64,000 bases of DNA, taken from assembly GCA_963995505.1 (NCBI GenBank), contig OZ023181.1:10722221-10786220 (forward strand). Direction: 5' to 3'. Below are positions 44,831-57,300 of this stretch, one piece after another. The stretch comes from Hypericum androsaemum (taxonomy: Eukaryota > Streptophyta > Magnoliopsida > Malpighiales > Hypericaceae). Below the pieces are notes generated by a model. It saw only the letters and a program-made list of their open reading frames with translations, searched no databases and was not told the DNA's origin. Each line of letters opens with the position of its first letter. Position 1 is the first letter of the stretch. The translations under genes were made by a program, and so were the position numbers.

Positions 44831-47800
44831 AAGAAAAGACATGATAAGGCAAGAAAAGGCAAGGAAAAAGCAAGATAAGGAAAGAATTGCTAAGATAAAG
44901 AAAGATAGGGCAAGGAAACGGCAAGAAAAGGCTAGAAAAGGCAAGGAAAAGGTAAGGAAAAGGAAAGATATGGAAAGCAAAGGCAAGATAAGGCAAGAAA
45001 ATGCAAGATAAGGCAAGAAAATGAAAGAAAAGTCAATGCAAGGCAAGAAAAGGCAAGATAAGGAAGCAAACAGCAAGATAAGGCAAGATAATACAAGATA
45101 AGAAAAGAAAAGGCAAGATAAGGCAAGAAATGGGAAGAAAAGGCAAGATAAGGAAAGAAATGGCAAGGAAAAGGCAAGAAAAGGCAAGATAAGGAAAGAA
45201 AGGCCAAGATAAGGCGAGATAAGGAAAGAAAAGGCAAAGAAAAGGTAAGATAAGGAAAGAAAAGCCAAGATAAGGCAAGATAGGGAAAGAAATGTTAAGA
45301 AAAGGTAAGAGAAGGTAAGATAGGGCAAGAAAAAGCAAGATAAGGTAAGATATGGCAAGAAAAGGCAAGATAAGGAAGCAAAAGGCAAGAAAAAGCAAGA
45401 TAGGGCAAGAAAAGGCAAGATAAGTCAAGAAAAGGCAAGAAAATCCAAGATAAGGAAAGAAAAGGCAAGAAATGTCAAGGAAAAGGTAAGATAAGGATAG
45501 AAAATGCAAGAAATGGCTAGATAAGGCAAGAAAAGACAAGAAAAGGCTAGGAAAATGCAGGAAAAGGCAAGGAAAAGGAAAGATAAGGAAAGAAAAGGTA
45601 ACAAAAAGCAAGATAAGGCAAGAAAAGGCAAGGAAAAGGCAAGATAAGGAAAGAAAAGGTATGACAAGGCAAAAAAAGGCAAGGAAAAGGCAAGATAATG
45701 CAAGAAAAGGCAAGAAACGCAAGGCAAAGGTAAGATAATGGAAGAAAAGGCAAGGTAAGGTCAGATAAGGCAAGATAAGGAAAGAAAACGCAAGAAAAAG
45801 AAAGAAATGGCAAGGAAAAGGCAAGATAAGAAGAGATAAGGCAAGAAAAGGCATGAAAAGGCAAGAAAAGGGCAAAAAAGGCAAGGAAAAGGCAAGATAA
45901 GGTAAGGAAAAGGCAAGATAAGTAAAGAAAAAGCAAGAAAAGGCAAGATAAATAAAGATAAGGCAGGAAAAGATAAGAAAAGCCAAGGAAAGGCAAGGAA
46001 AAGGCAAAAAAAGGCAAGCTAAGGCAAGAAAAGGCAAGATAATGAAAGATGAGGCAAGAAAAAAAAAGATAAGTCAAGATAAGGCAAGGAAAAGGCAAGA
46101 TAAGGAAAGAAAAGACATGATAAGGCAAGAAAATGCACGAAAAAGGCAAGATAAGGAACAAAAAGGCAAGGAAAGGAAAGATAAGGCAAGAAATGGCAAG
46201 CAAAGGCAAGATAAGGTAGGAAAAGCCAAGGATAAAGTAAGATAAGGAAAGAAAAGGGAAGAATAGGCAAGATAAGGCAGGAAAAGGCAAGAAAAGGCAA
46301 TGTCAGGCAAGAAAAGGCAAGATATGGAAGCAAAAGGCAAGATAAGGCAAGATAAGAAATGAAAAGTTAAGATATGGCAATAAATGACAAGGAAAAGGTA
46401 AGAGAAGGATAGAAAGGCAAGAAAAGGCAAGAAAAGACAAAAAAAGGTAAGAAAAGGCAAAAAAGAGAAAGGATAAAGTAAGATAAAGAAAGAAAGGGCA
46501 AGAAAAGGCAAGACCAAGCAAGCAAGGTAAAAAATGGCAAGAAAAGGCAAGATAAAGGAAGAAATGGCAAAAAAAGAAAAAAAGGCAAAATAAGAATAGA
46601 AAAGGCAAGAAAAGGTAAGAAATAGAAAGAAAAGGCAAGGAAAAGGCAAGACAAGGCAAGAAAAGGCAAAATAACAAAAGAAAAGGCAAGATAAGGAAAT
46701 GAAAGGCAAGAAAATGCAAGATAAGGAAAGAAAAGGAATGAAATTGTAAGAAAATGCAAGGAAAAGGTAAGATAAGGAAAGTTAAGGCAAGAAAAGGCAA
46801 GAAAAGGAAAGAAATGGCAAGGAAAAGACAAGAAAAGGTAAGAAAAGGCAAGAAAAGCAAGGAAAAATCAAGATAAGGAAAGAAAAGGCAAGATAAGGCA
46901 AGACAAGGCAAGACAAGGCAAAAAATGGCAAGAAAAGGCAAGATAAAGCAAGAAATGGCAAGGAAAGGTAAGGAAAAGGCAAAATAAGGATAGAAAAGGC
47001 AAGAAAAGGAGAGAAAAGATAGAAAATGCAAGAAAAAGCTAGGAAAAAGAAAGATAAGGAAAGAAAAGGCAAGATAAAGAAATAAATGGAATGAAAAAGC
47101 AAGGAAAAGGCAAAAAAAGGATAGAAAAGGCAAGATAAGGCAAGATAAGGAAAGAAATGGAAAGAAATAGCACGAAAAGGAAAGAAAATTCAAGGAAAAG
47201 GCAAGATAAGGCAAATAAGGCAAGATATGGCAAGAAAAGGCAAGATAAGGCCAGAAAAGGCAAGGAAAATGCAAGGTAGGAAAATGAATGGAAAGGCAAG
47301 GCAAGAAAACTCAAGATAAGGAAAGAAAAGGAAAGATAAGGCAAGAAATGGCAAGGTAAGGCAAGGAAAATACAGGAAAAGGCATCGAAAAGGCAAGATA
47401 AGCAAAAAAAAGGCAAGATAAGGCAAGAATAAGAAAGAAAAGGCACGAAAAGGCAAAGAAAAGGCTTAAAAAAGGCAAGGAAAAGGGAATTATGGAAAGA
47501 AAAGGCAAGATAAGGCAAGAAAAGGCAAGAAAAAGAAAGAAAAGGCAAGAAAAGGCAAGGAAAAGGCAAGAAAAGGCCAGAAAAAGCAAGATAAGGCAAG
47601 AAAGGGAAAGATAAGTAAGGAAAAGGCAAGAGAAGCTGAGATAAGGCAAGAAAAGGCGAGGAAAATGCAGGAAAGGCAAAAAAAGGCATGGAAAAGGCAA
47701 GATAAGGAAAGAAAATGCAAGATAAGGTGAGAAAAGACAAGATAAGGCAAGAAAAGGCAAGAAACGGCAAGGAAAAGGTAAGAAAAGGAAAGATAAGGCA

Positions 47801-49860
47801 AGGCAAGGCAAGAAAAAGGTAAGATAAGTAATAAAAAGGCAGGAAAATGCAAGAAAATACACAAAAAAGGCAAGATAAGACAAGAAAGGCAGGAAACGAC
47901 TAGACAAGGAAAGGAAAAGGCAAGAAATTGCAAGAAAAGGCAAGCTAAGGCTAGAAAAGGTGAGGAAAAGGTAAGATAAGTAAAGATAAGGCAAGAAAAA
48001 GAAAGTTAAGGCAAGAAAAGGCAAGGAAAAGGCAAGATCAAGAAAGAAAAGGCATGATAAGGCAAGAAAAGGCCAGGAAAAAGTAAGATAAGAAAAGAAT
48101 TGGCAAGATAATGAAAGATAGGACAAGGAAAAGGCTAGAAAAGGCAAGGAAAAGGCAAGATATGGAAAGCAAAGGCAAGATAAGGCAAGAAAATGAAAGA
48201 AAAGGCAATGTAAGGCAAGAAAAGGAAAGATAAGGAAGCAAAAGGCAAGATAAGGCAAGACAAGGCAAGAGAATGCAAGATAAGAAAAAAAAGGCAAGAT
48301 AAGGTAAGAAAAGGCAAGATTAGGCAAGAAAAGGCATCAAAAGGAAAGAAAAGGCAATATAAGGGAAGAAAAGGCAAGATTAGGAAAGGTAAGGCAAGGA
48401 AAAAGCAAGATAGGGCTAGAAAAGGCAATGTAAGGCAAGAAAATGCAAGATAAGGAAGCAAAAGGCAAGATAAGGCAAGAAAAGGCAAGATAAGGTAAGA
48501 AAAGGTAAGATAAGAAAAGAAAAGGCAATATAAGGCAAGAAATGATAAGGAAAAGGCAAGATAAGGAAAGAAAATGTAAGAAAATGCAAGAAAAGGCAAG
48601 AAAAGTCAAGAAAAGGCAAGAAAAGACAAGAAAAGGCAAAAAAGGCAAGGAAAAAGTAAAATAAGGAAAGAAAAGACAAGATAAGGCAAGAAAAGGCAAG
48701 ACAAGGAAAAAATAGCAAGAAAAGGTAAGAAAAAGCAAGAAATTTCAAAAAAAGCCAAGGAAAAGGCAAAATAAGAATATAAATGGCAAGAAAAGGCAAG
48801 ATAAAGAAAGGTAAGGCAAGAAAAGGTAAGAAATAGAAAGAAAAAGACAGAAAAGGAAAGATAAGGCAAGAAAAGAAAAAATAAGGCAAGAAAAGGCAAG
48901 ATAAGGCATGAAAAGGAAAGGAATTGGCAAGATATGGAAATGAAAGGCAAGAAAAGAAAAGAAAATGAAAGCAAAGGCAAGAAAATGCAAGATTAGGAAA
49001 GAAAAGGAAAGAAATGGTAAGAAATGGTAAGGAAAAGGCAAGATAAGGAAACATAAGGCTAGAAAAGGCAAGAAAATGCAAGAAATGGCAAGGAAAAGGC
49101 AAGTGAGGAAAGAAAAGGAAAGAAAAGGCAAGGAAAAATCAAGATAAGGAAAGAAAAGGCAAGATAAGGCAAGAAAAGGCACGATAAGGCAAGATAAGAC
49201 AAGAAAGGGCAAGAAAAGGCAAGGAAAAGGCCAGACAAGACAAGAAAAGAAAAGAAAAGAAAAGGCAAAAAAAGACAAGTAAAGGCAAGCTAAGGCAAGA
49301 TAAGGTAAGATAAGACAAGGAAATGGCGAGATAAGGAAAGATAAGGCAAAAAAATCAAGATAAGGCAATAAAAAGAAATATAAGGGAAGAAAAGGCAAGG
49401 GCAAGGCAAGATAAGGAAAGAAAAGGCATGATAAGGCAAGTAAAGGGAAGAAAAAGGCAAGATAAGGAAAGAAAAGGCAAGGTGAGGAAAGAAAAGGAAA
49501 GGATAAAGAAAGAAAAGGCTAGAAAAGGCAAGGAAAAGGAAAGATATGGAAAGAAAATGCAAGAAAATGCAAGAAATGGCAAGAAAAGGCAAGAAAATGC
49601 AAGAAAAGGCAAGAAAAGGCAAGATAGGGCAAGAAAAGGTAATGTAAGGCAAGAAAAGGCAAGATAAGGAAGCAAAATGCAAGAAAAGGCAAGATAAGTT
49701 AAGAAATGGCAAGAAAATATAAGATAAGAAAGGGAAAGGTAAGGAAAGGCAAGAAATGATAAGGAAAAGTTAAGATAAGGCAAGAAAAAGGAAAGAAAAG
49801 ATAAGAAAAGGCAAGGAAAAAGCAAGATTAGGAAAGAAAAGGCAAGATAAGGCAAGAAAA

Positions 49861-50200
49861 GGCAAGGTAAGGCAAGACAAGGCAAAAAATGGCAAGAAAA
49901 GGATAGATAAAGTAAGAAATGGCAAGAAATGGCAAGGGAAAGGCAATATAAGGATATAAAAAGCAAGAAAAGGTAAGATAAGGCAAGAAAAGGCAAGAAA
50001 TAGAAAGAAAAGGCAAGATAAGGCAAGAAAAGGCAAGGTAAGGCAAGACAAGGCAAAAAATGGCAAGAAAAGGATAGATAAAGTAAGAAATGGCAAGAAA
50101 AGGCCAGGGAAAGGCAATATAAGGATATAAAAAGCAAGAAAAGGTAAGATAAGGCAAGAAAAGGCAAGAAATAGAAAGAAAAGGCAAGATTAGACCAGAA
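49861..50200 (+). repeat. 171-base tandem duplication
   Basis: GGCAAGGTAAGGCAAGACAAGG begins at 49861 and 50032. The whole 171-base unit, including GGGAAAGGCAATATAAGG and a TATAAAAAGCAAG module, is repeated almost unchanged. The second copy diverges after about 50190. Confidence 0.88.
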
Positions 50201-53200
50201 AAGGCAAGATAAGGTAAGAAAAGGCAAGTAAAAGGCAAGATAATGAAACAAAATGCAAGATAAGGCAAGAAAAGGCAAGATAAGGCAAGAAAAGGCAAGA
50301 AAATGCTAGAAAATGCAAGATAAGGAAAGAAAAGGCAAGAAATGGCAAGGAAAAGGAAAGATGAGAAAAGGAAAGGCAAGATATGGCAAGAAAAGGCAAG
50401 AAAAGACAAGAAAATGCAAGAAAAGGCCAGGAAAAGGCAAGAGAAGGAAAGAAAACCCAAGATAAGGAAAGGTAAGGCAAGAAAAGGCAAGGAAAATGCC
50501 GAATAAGGTATGGAAAAGGCAAGATAAGAAAAGAAAATGCAAGATAAGGTAAGAAAAGATAAGATAAGGCAGGAAAGGGAAAGGAAAAGGCTAGAAAAAG
50601 CAAGATATGGAAAGAAAAGGCAGGAAAAGGAAAAATAAGGCAAGAAAAGGTAAGATATGGCAAGAAAAAGAAAGAAAAGGCAAGAAAAGGAAAGGAAAAG
50701 GCAAGATAGGGCAAGAAAAGACAAGATAAGGAAGCAAAAGGCAAGAGAAGGCAAGATAAGGCAAAAAAAGGCAAGTTAAGGCAAGATAAGGAAAGAAAAG
50801 GCAAGAAAAGGAAAGAAATGTCAAGGAAAAGGCAAGATAAGGAAAGATAAGGAAAGATAAGGCAAGAAAAGATAAGGAAAAAGCAAGATAAGGTAAGAAA
50901 AGGCTAGGAAAATGCAGGAAAATGTAAGATAAGGAAAGAAAAGGAAAGATAAGGAAAGAAAAGACAAGTTGAGGTAAGAAAAGGCTAGGAAAAGGCAAGA
51001 TATGGAAAGAAAATGAAAGAAAAGGCAAGATAAGGAAAGATAAGGCAAGATAAGGCAAGAAAAGGCAAGACAATGCCAAAAAAGGCAAGAAAATGCAAGA
51101 TAAAGCAAGAAATGGCAAGAAAAGGTAAGGAAAGGCAAAATAAGGATAGAAAATGCAAGAAAAGGCAAGAAAATGGAAAATAAGGCAAGAAAAGGAAAGG
51201 AAAAGGTAAGTTAAAGAAAGAAAAGGCAAGATAAGGCAAGACCATGCCAAAAAAAAATAAGAAATGGGAAGATAAGGAAAGAAAAGGCAAGATAAGGAAA
51301 GAAAAGCAATGAAAAGGCAAGAAGAGGAAAGAAAAGTAAAGAAAATGTAAGATGAGGCAAGCAAAGGCAAGAAATGGCAAAGAAAAGGCAAGATAAGGAA
51401 AGAAAAGGCAGGTTAAGGAAAGAAAAGGCAGGATAAGACAAGAAAAGGCAAGAAAAGACAAGAAATTGCAAGAAAAGGCAAGGAAAATGCAAAAATAAGG
51501 AAAGAAAAGGCAAGATCAGGCATGAAAAGGCAAGACAAGGAAAGAAAAGGCAAGAAAAGGCAAGAAATGGCAAGGAAAAGGGAAGATAAGGAAAGGTAAG
51601 GCAAGATAAGGCAAGAAAAGGTAAGATAAGGAAAGAAAAGGTAAGAAAATGCAAGGAAAAGGTAAGATAAGGCAAGAAAATGCAAGGAAACGGCAAGATA
51701 AGGATAGAAAAGCCAAGATAAGGTAAGAAAAGGCACATAAAGGCAAGATAAAGGCAAGAAAGGGCAAGAAAAGGCAATCATAAGGCAAGAAAATGCAAGG
51801 AAAAGGTAAGATAAAGAAAGAAAAGGCATGACAAGGTAAGACAAGGCAATATAAGGAAAGAATATTCAAGAAAAGGCAAGAAAAGGAAAGAAAATGCAAG
51901 AAAAGGCAAGAAAAGGCAATGAAAAGGCAAGATAAGGCAAGAAAAGGAAAAAAAAAGAAAAATAAGGCAAGAAAAGGCAAAAAAAGACTATAAAAGGCAA
52001 GAAAATGCAAGGAAAAGGTAAGATAAGGCAAGAAAATGCAAGGAAAGGGCAAGACAAGGATAGAAAAGGCAAGATAAGGCAAGAAAAGGCACATAAAGGC
52101 AAGAAAAGGCAAGAAAAGGAAAGAAAAGGCAATGAAAAGGCAAGAAAATGCAAGGAAAATGTAAGATAATGAAAGAAAAGGCATGATAAGGTAAGACAAG
52201 GCAATATAAGGAAAGAATATTCAAGAAAAGGCAAGAAAAGGAAAGAAAATGCAAGCAAAGGCAAGAAAAGGCAAGGAAAAGGCAAGATAAGGCAAGAAAA
52301 GGAAAGAAAAAGAAAAATAAGGCAAGAAAAGGCAAGGAAAAGGCAAGATAAGGAAAGAAAAGGCATGATAAGGAAAGAAAAGGCAAGGAAGAGGTAAGAT
52401 AACGCAAGGAAAGGCTAAAACCACAAGGAAAATATAAGATAATGAAAGAAAAGGCAAGATTAGGTAAGATAAGGCAAGATATGGAAAGAAAATGCTAGAA
52501 ATGGCAAGAAAAGGCAAGAAAAAGCATGAAAAAGCAAGGAAAATGTAAGATATGGAAAGTCAAGGCAAGAAAAGTCAAGATAAGGCAGGAAAAAGCAAGA
52601 TAAGGCAAGAAAATCAAGAAAAGGAAAGAAAAGGCAAGATAGGGCAAGATATGACAATGTAAGGCAAGAAAAGTCAAGATAAGGAAGCAAAATGCAAGAA
52701 AAAGCAAGATAAGGTAAGAAATGGCAAGAAAATGTAAGATAAGAAAAGGAAACGCAAGGAAAGGCAAGAAATCGCAAGGAAAAGTCAAGATAAGGCAAGA
52801 AAAAGGCAAGAAAAGACAAGAAAATGTAAGGAAAAAGCAAGATTAGGAAAGAAAAGGCAAGATAAGGCAAGAAAAGGCAAGGTAATGCAAGACAAGGCAA
52901 AAAATGGCAAAAAAAGGTAAGATAAAGTAAGAAATGGCAAGCAAAGGCAAGGGTAAGGCAATATAAGGATATAAAAGGCAAGACAAGGTAAGATATGGAT
53001 AGATAAGGCCAGAAAAGGCAAGAAATAGCAACAAAAGGCAAGATAAGGCAAGAAAAGGCAAGAAAAGGCAACAAAAGGCAAGATAAGGCAACAAAAGGCA
53101 AGATAAGGCAACAAAAGGCAAGAAAATGCTAGAAAATGCAAGATAAGGAAAGAAAAGGCAAGAAATGGCAAGGAAAAGGCAAGATAAGAAAAGAAAAGGC

Positions 53201-54040
53201 AAGATATGGCAAGAAAAGGCAAGAAAAGACAAGAAAATGCAAGAAAAGGCTAGGAAAAGGCAAGAGAAGGAAAGAAAACCCAAGATAAGGAAATGTAAGG
53301 TAAGAAAAGGTAAGGAAAATACTGGATAAGGCATGGAAAAGGCAAGATAAGAAAAGAAATGGCAAGATAAGGCTAGAAAAGATAAGATAAGGCAAGAAAA
53401 GGAAAGGTAAAGGCAAGAAAAGGCAAGATATGGAAAGAAAAGGCAGGAAAAGAAAAAATAAGGCAAGAAAAGGTAAGATAAGGCAAGAAAAAGAAAGAAA
53501 AGGCAAGAAAGGGCACAAAAAAGGCAAGATAGGGCAAGAAAAGACAAGATAAGGAAGCAAAAGGCAAGAGAAGGTAAGATAAGGCAAAAAAAAGCAAGAT
53601 AAGGTAAGATAAGGAAAGAAAAGGCAAGAAAAGGAAAGCAATGTTAAGGAAAAGGCAAGATAAGGAAAGAAAAGGAAAGATATGGCAAGAAAAGGCAAGA
53701 AAAGACAAGAAAAATGCAAGATAAAGTAAGAAAAGGCGAGGAAAATGTAGGAAAATGTAAGATAAGCAAAGAAAAGGAAAGATAAGGCAAGAAAAGACAA
53801 GTTAAGGCAAGAAAAGGCTAGGAAAAGGTAAGATATGGAAAGAAAATGAAAGAAAAGGCAAGATAAGGCAAGATAAGGCCAAAAATGGCAAGAAAATGCA
53901 AGATAAAGCAAGAAATGGCAAGAAAAGGTAAGGAAAGGCAAAATAAGGATAGAAAATGCAAGAAAAGGCAAGAAAAGGGAAAATAAAGCAAGAAAAGGAA
54001 AGGAAAAGGTAAGTTAAAGAAAGAAAAGGTAAGACAAGGA
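50030..54040 (+). repeat. ~2.8-kb higher-order repeat, two copies
   Basis: About 1.2 kb at 50.03-51.24 kb recurs at 52.87-54.04 kb. GGCAAGGTA(A) before ACAAGGCAAAAAATGG lies at 50032/52876, GAAAACCCAAGATAAGG at 50451/53274, and TTAAAGAAAGAAAAGG at 51211/54013. Offsets are 2802-2844. A third copy of the same 1.2-kb segment lies at about 62.5-63.6 kb, with matching marks near 62873 and 63562. Confidence 0.78.
51785..52260 (+). repeat. ~355-base spaced duplication
   Basis: GCAATATAAGGAAAGAATATTC lies at 51846 and 52201, an offset of 355, with shared modules before and after it. A third, slightly changed copy with AAATTC in place of ATATTC lies at 54314. The AATATTC variant is otherwise unusual in the array. 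Confidence 0.75.
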
Positions 54041-54399
54041 AAGAAAAGGCAAGAAATGGCAAGGAAAAGCCAAAATAAGGAAAGGTAAGGCAAGATAAGG
54101 CAAGAAAAGGCAAAAAAAGACTGGAAAAGGCAAGAAAATGCAAGGAAAAGGTAAGATAAGGCAAGAAAATGCAAGGAAGAGGCAAGATAAGGATAGAAAA
54201 GGCAAGATATGGCAAGAAAAGGCAAAAAAAGGCAAGAAAGGGCAATGAAAAGGCAAGAAAATGCAAGGAAAAGGTAAGATAATGAAAGAAAAGGCATCAT
54301 AAGGTAAGACAAGGCAATATAAGGAAAGAAAATTCAACAAAAGGAAAGAAAATGCAAGAAAAGGCAAGAAAAGGCAAGGAAAAGGCAAGATAAGGTAAG

Positions 54400-57300
54400 A
54401 AAAGGAAAGAAAAAGAAAAATAGGGCAAGAAAAGGCAAGGAAAAGGCAAGAAAATGCAAGGTAAAAGGCAAGAAAATGCAAAATAAGGCAAGAAAAGGCA
54501 AGGTAAGGCGAGGTAAGGCAAGAAAAGGCAAGGAAAAGGCAAGAAAATGAAAGCAAAGGCAAGAAAATGAAAGCAATGGCAAGAAAATGCAAGATAAGGA
54601 AAGAAATGGAAAGAAATGGCAAGGAAAAGTCAAGATAAGGAAAGATAAGGCAAGAATAGGCAAGAAAAGGAAAGAAATGGCAAAGAAAAGGCAAGGAAAA
54701 ATCAAAATAAGGAAAGAAAAGGTAAGAAAAGGCAAGATAAGGAAAGACAAGGCAAAAAATGGCAAGAAAAGGCAAGATAAAGCAAGAAAAGCTAAGGAAA
54801 AGGCAAAATAAGGATAGAAAAGGCAAGAAAAGGCAAGATAAGGCAAGAAAAGGAAAGAAAAGGCTAGAAAAAAGAAAGATGAGGAAAGAAAAGGCAAGAT
54901 AAAGCAAGAAATGGCTAGAAAAGACAAGGAAAATGCAAAATAAGAATAGAAAAGGCAAGAAAAGGCTAAATAGGGCAAGATAAGGAAAGAAATAGCAAGA
55001 AAAGGAAATAAAATTCAAGGAAAAGGCAAGATAAGGTAAGAAAAGGCAAGATAAGGCTAGAAAAGGCAAGGAAAAGGCAAGGTAGAAAATGAAAAGAAAG
55101 AAAAGGCAGGAAAACTCAAGAAAATGCAAGACAAGGAAAGAAAATGAAAGAAAAGGCAAGAAATGGCAAGGAAAAGGCAAGATAAGGAAAGAAAAGGCAA
55201 GTTAAGGTAAGAAAATGAAAGAAAAGATACGAAAAGGCAAGAAAAGACCAGGAAAAGGCAAGAAAATGCCAAGAAAAGTCAAGATAAGGCATGATAAGGC
55301 AAGAGAGGCAAGGAAAATGCAGGAAAAGGCATGTAAAAGGCAAGCTAAGGAATGAAAAGGCAAGATAAGGCAAGAAAAAGCAAGAAAAGGCAAGGAAAAG
55401 GCCAAAAAAGGCAAGGAAAAGGCAATTATGGAAAGAAAATGCAAGAAAAGGCAATATAAGGCAACCAAAGGCAAGATAAGGCAAGAAAAGGAAAGAAAAA
55501 GAAAGAAAAGGCAAGAAAAGATAAGGAAAAGGCAAGAAAAGGCAAGAAAAAGCAAGAAAAGGCAAGAAAAGGCAAGAAAATGCAAGATAAGTAAGCAAAA
55601 GGAAAGAGAATGCGAGATAAGGCAAGAAAAGGCTAGGGAAATGCAGGAAAAGGCAAAAAAAGCATGGAAATGGCAAGATAAAGAAAGAAAAGGCAAGATA
55701 AGGCAAGAAAAGACAAGATAAGGCAAGATAAGGAAAGAAAAGGCAAGAAATGGCAAGGAAAAGGCACGATAAGGAAAGATAAGGCAAGATAAGGCAAGAA
55801 AAGGCAAGATAAAGCAAGAAAAAGGCAAGATAAAGCAAGAAAAAGGCAAGATAAGTAATGAAAAGGCAGGAAAAGCACAAAAAAGGTAAGATAAGATAAG
55901 AAAGGGTAGGAAAAGATAAGAAAAGGCATAGAAAAGGCAAGAAAAGGCAAGATAAGGAAAGATAACGCAAGAAACGGCAAGATTAGGCAAGAAAAAGAAA
56001 GTTAAGGCAAGGAAAAGGCAAGATCAAGAAAGAAAAGGCATGATAATGCAAGAAATGGCACGGAAAAAGTAAGAAAAGCCTTGAAAATGCAAGATAAGTA
56101 AGCAAAAGGCAAGAGAAGGGGAGATAAGGCAAGAAAAGGCTAGGAAAAAGCAAGAAAAGGCAAAAAAAGGCATGGAAATGGCAAGATAAAGAAAGAATAG
56201 GAAAGATAAGACAAGAAAAGACAAGATAAGGCAAGGAAAGGCAAGATAAGGAAAGAAAAGGCAAGAAATGGCAAGGAAAAGGCAAGATAAGGAAAGATAA
56301 GGCAAGAGAAGGCAAGAAAATGCAAGAAAAGGCAAGATAAGTAATGAAAAGGCAGGAAAATGCAAGAAAAAGCACGAAAAGGCAAGATAAGATAAGATAG
56401 GACAGAAAAAGGCAAGAAAAGGCATGGAAAAGGCAAGAAAAGGCAAGAGAAGGAAAGGAAAAGGAAAGAAATGGCAAGAAAAGGCAAGCTAAGGCAAGAT
56501 AAGACAAGAAAAGGCAAGGAAAAGGCAAGATAAGGAAAGATAAGGCAAGAAAAGGCAAGATAAGGCAAGAAAAAGAAAGTTAAGGCAAGAAAAGGCAAGA
56601 TCAAGAAAGAAAAGGCATGATAATGTAAGAAAAGGAAAGGAAAAACAAGAAAAGGGAAAATATGGAAAGCAAAGGCAAGAAAAGGTAAGATAAGGCAAGA
56701 AAAGACAATGTATGGCAAGAAAAGGCAAGATAAGAAAAGGAAAGGCAAGGAAAAAGCAAGATAGGGCTAGAAAAGGCAATGTAAGGCAAGAAAAGGCAAA
56801 ATAAGGAAGCAAAAGGCAAGATAAGGCAATAAAAGGCAAGATAAGGCAAGATAAGGCAAGATAAGGAAAGATAAGGCAATATAAGGTAAGAAATGACAAG
56901 GAAAAGGCAAGATAAGGTAAGAAAAGGTAAGAAAATGCAAGAAAAGTCAAGAAAAGTCAAGAAAAGGAAAAAAAAAGATAAGAAAAAAATAAAATAAGGA
57001 AAGATAAGGCAAGATAAGTCATGAAAAGGCAAGACAAGGTAATACAAGGAAAGATAAGGCAAGAAAAGTTAAGAAATAGAAAGAAAAGGACAGAAAAGAC
57101 AAGATATGGCAAGAAAAGGAAAAATAAGGCAAGATAAGGCAAGAAAAGGCAAGGAAAAGGCAAGATAAGGAGATGGAAGGCAAGCAAAGGCAAGAAAATG
57201 CAAGATAAGGAAAGAAAAGGAAATAAATGGCAAGGAAAAGGCAAGATAAGGAAAGATAAGGCAAGATAAGTAGGAAAAGGAAAGAAAAGGCAACGAAAAA

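Larger units (their letters stand above)
40690..46510 (+). repeat. ~4.5-kb higher-order repeat, two copies (first part)
   Basis: Markers in about 40.7-42.0 kb recur in about 45.25-46.5 kb in order. GAAATGTTAAG lies at 40734/45289, GATAATGAAAGATGAGG at 41513/46039, AATGTCAGGCAAG at 41803/46299, and GACCAAGC at 42017/46512. Offsets are 4495-4555 bases. The intervening 42.0-45.2 kb includes two further, younger duplications. Confidence 0.75.
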
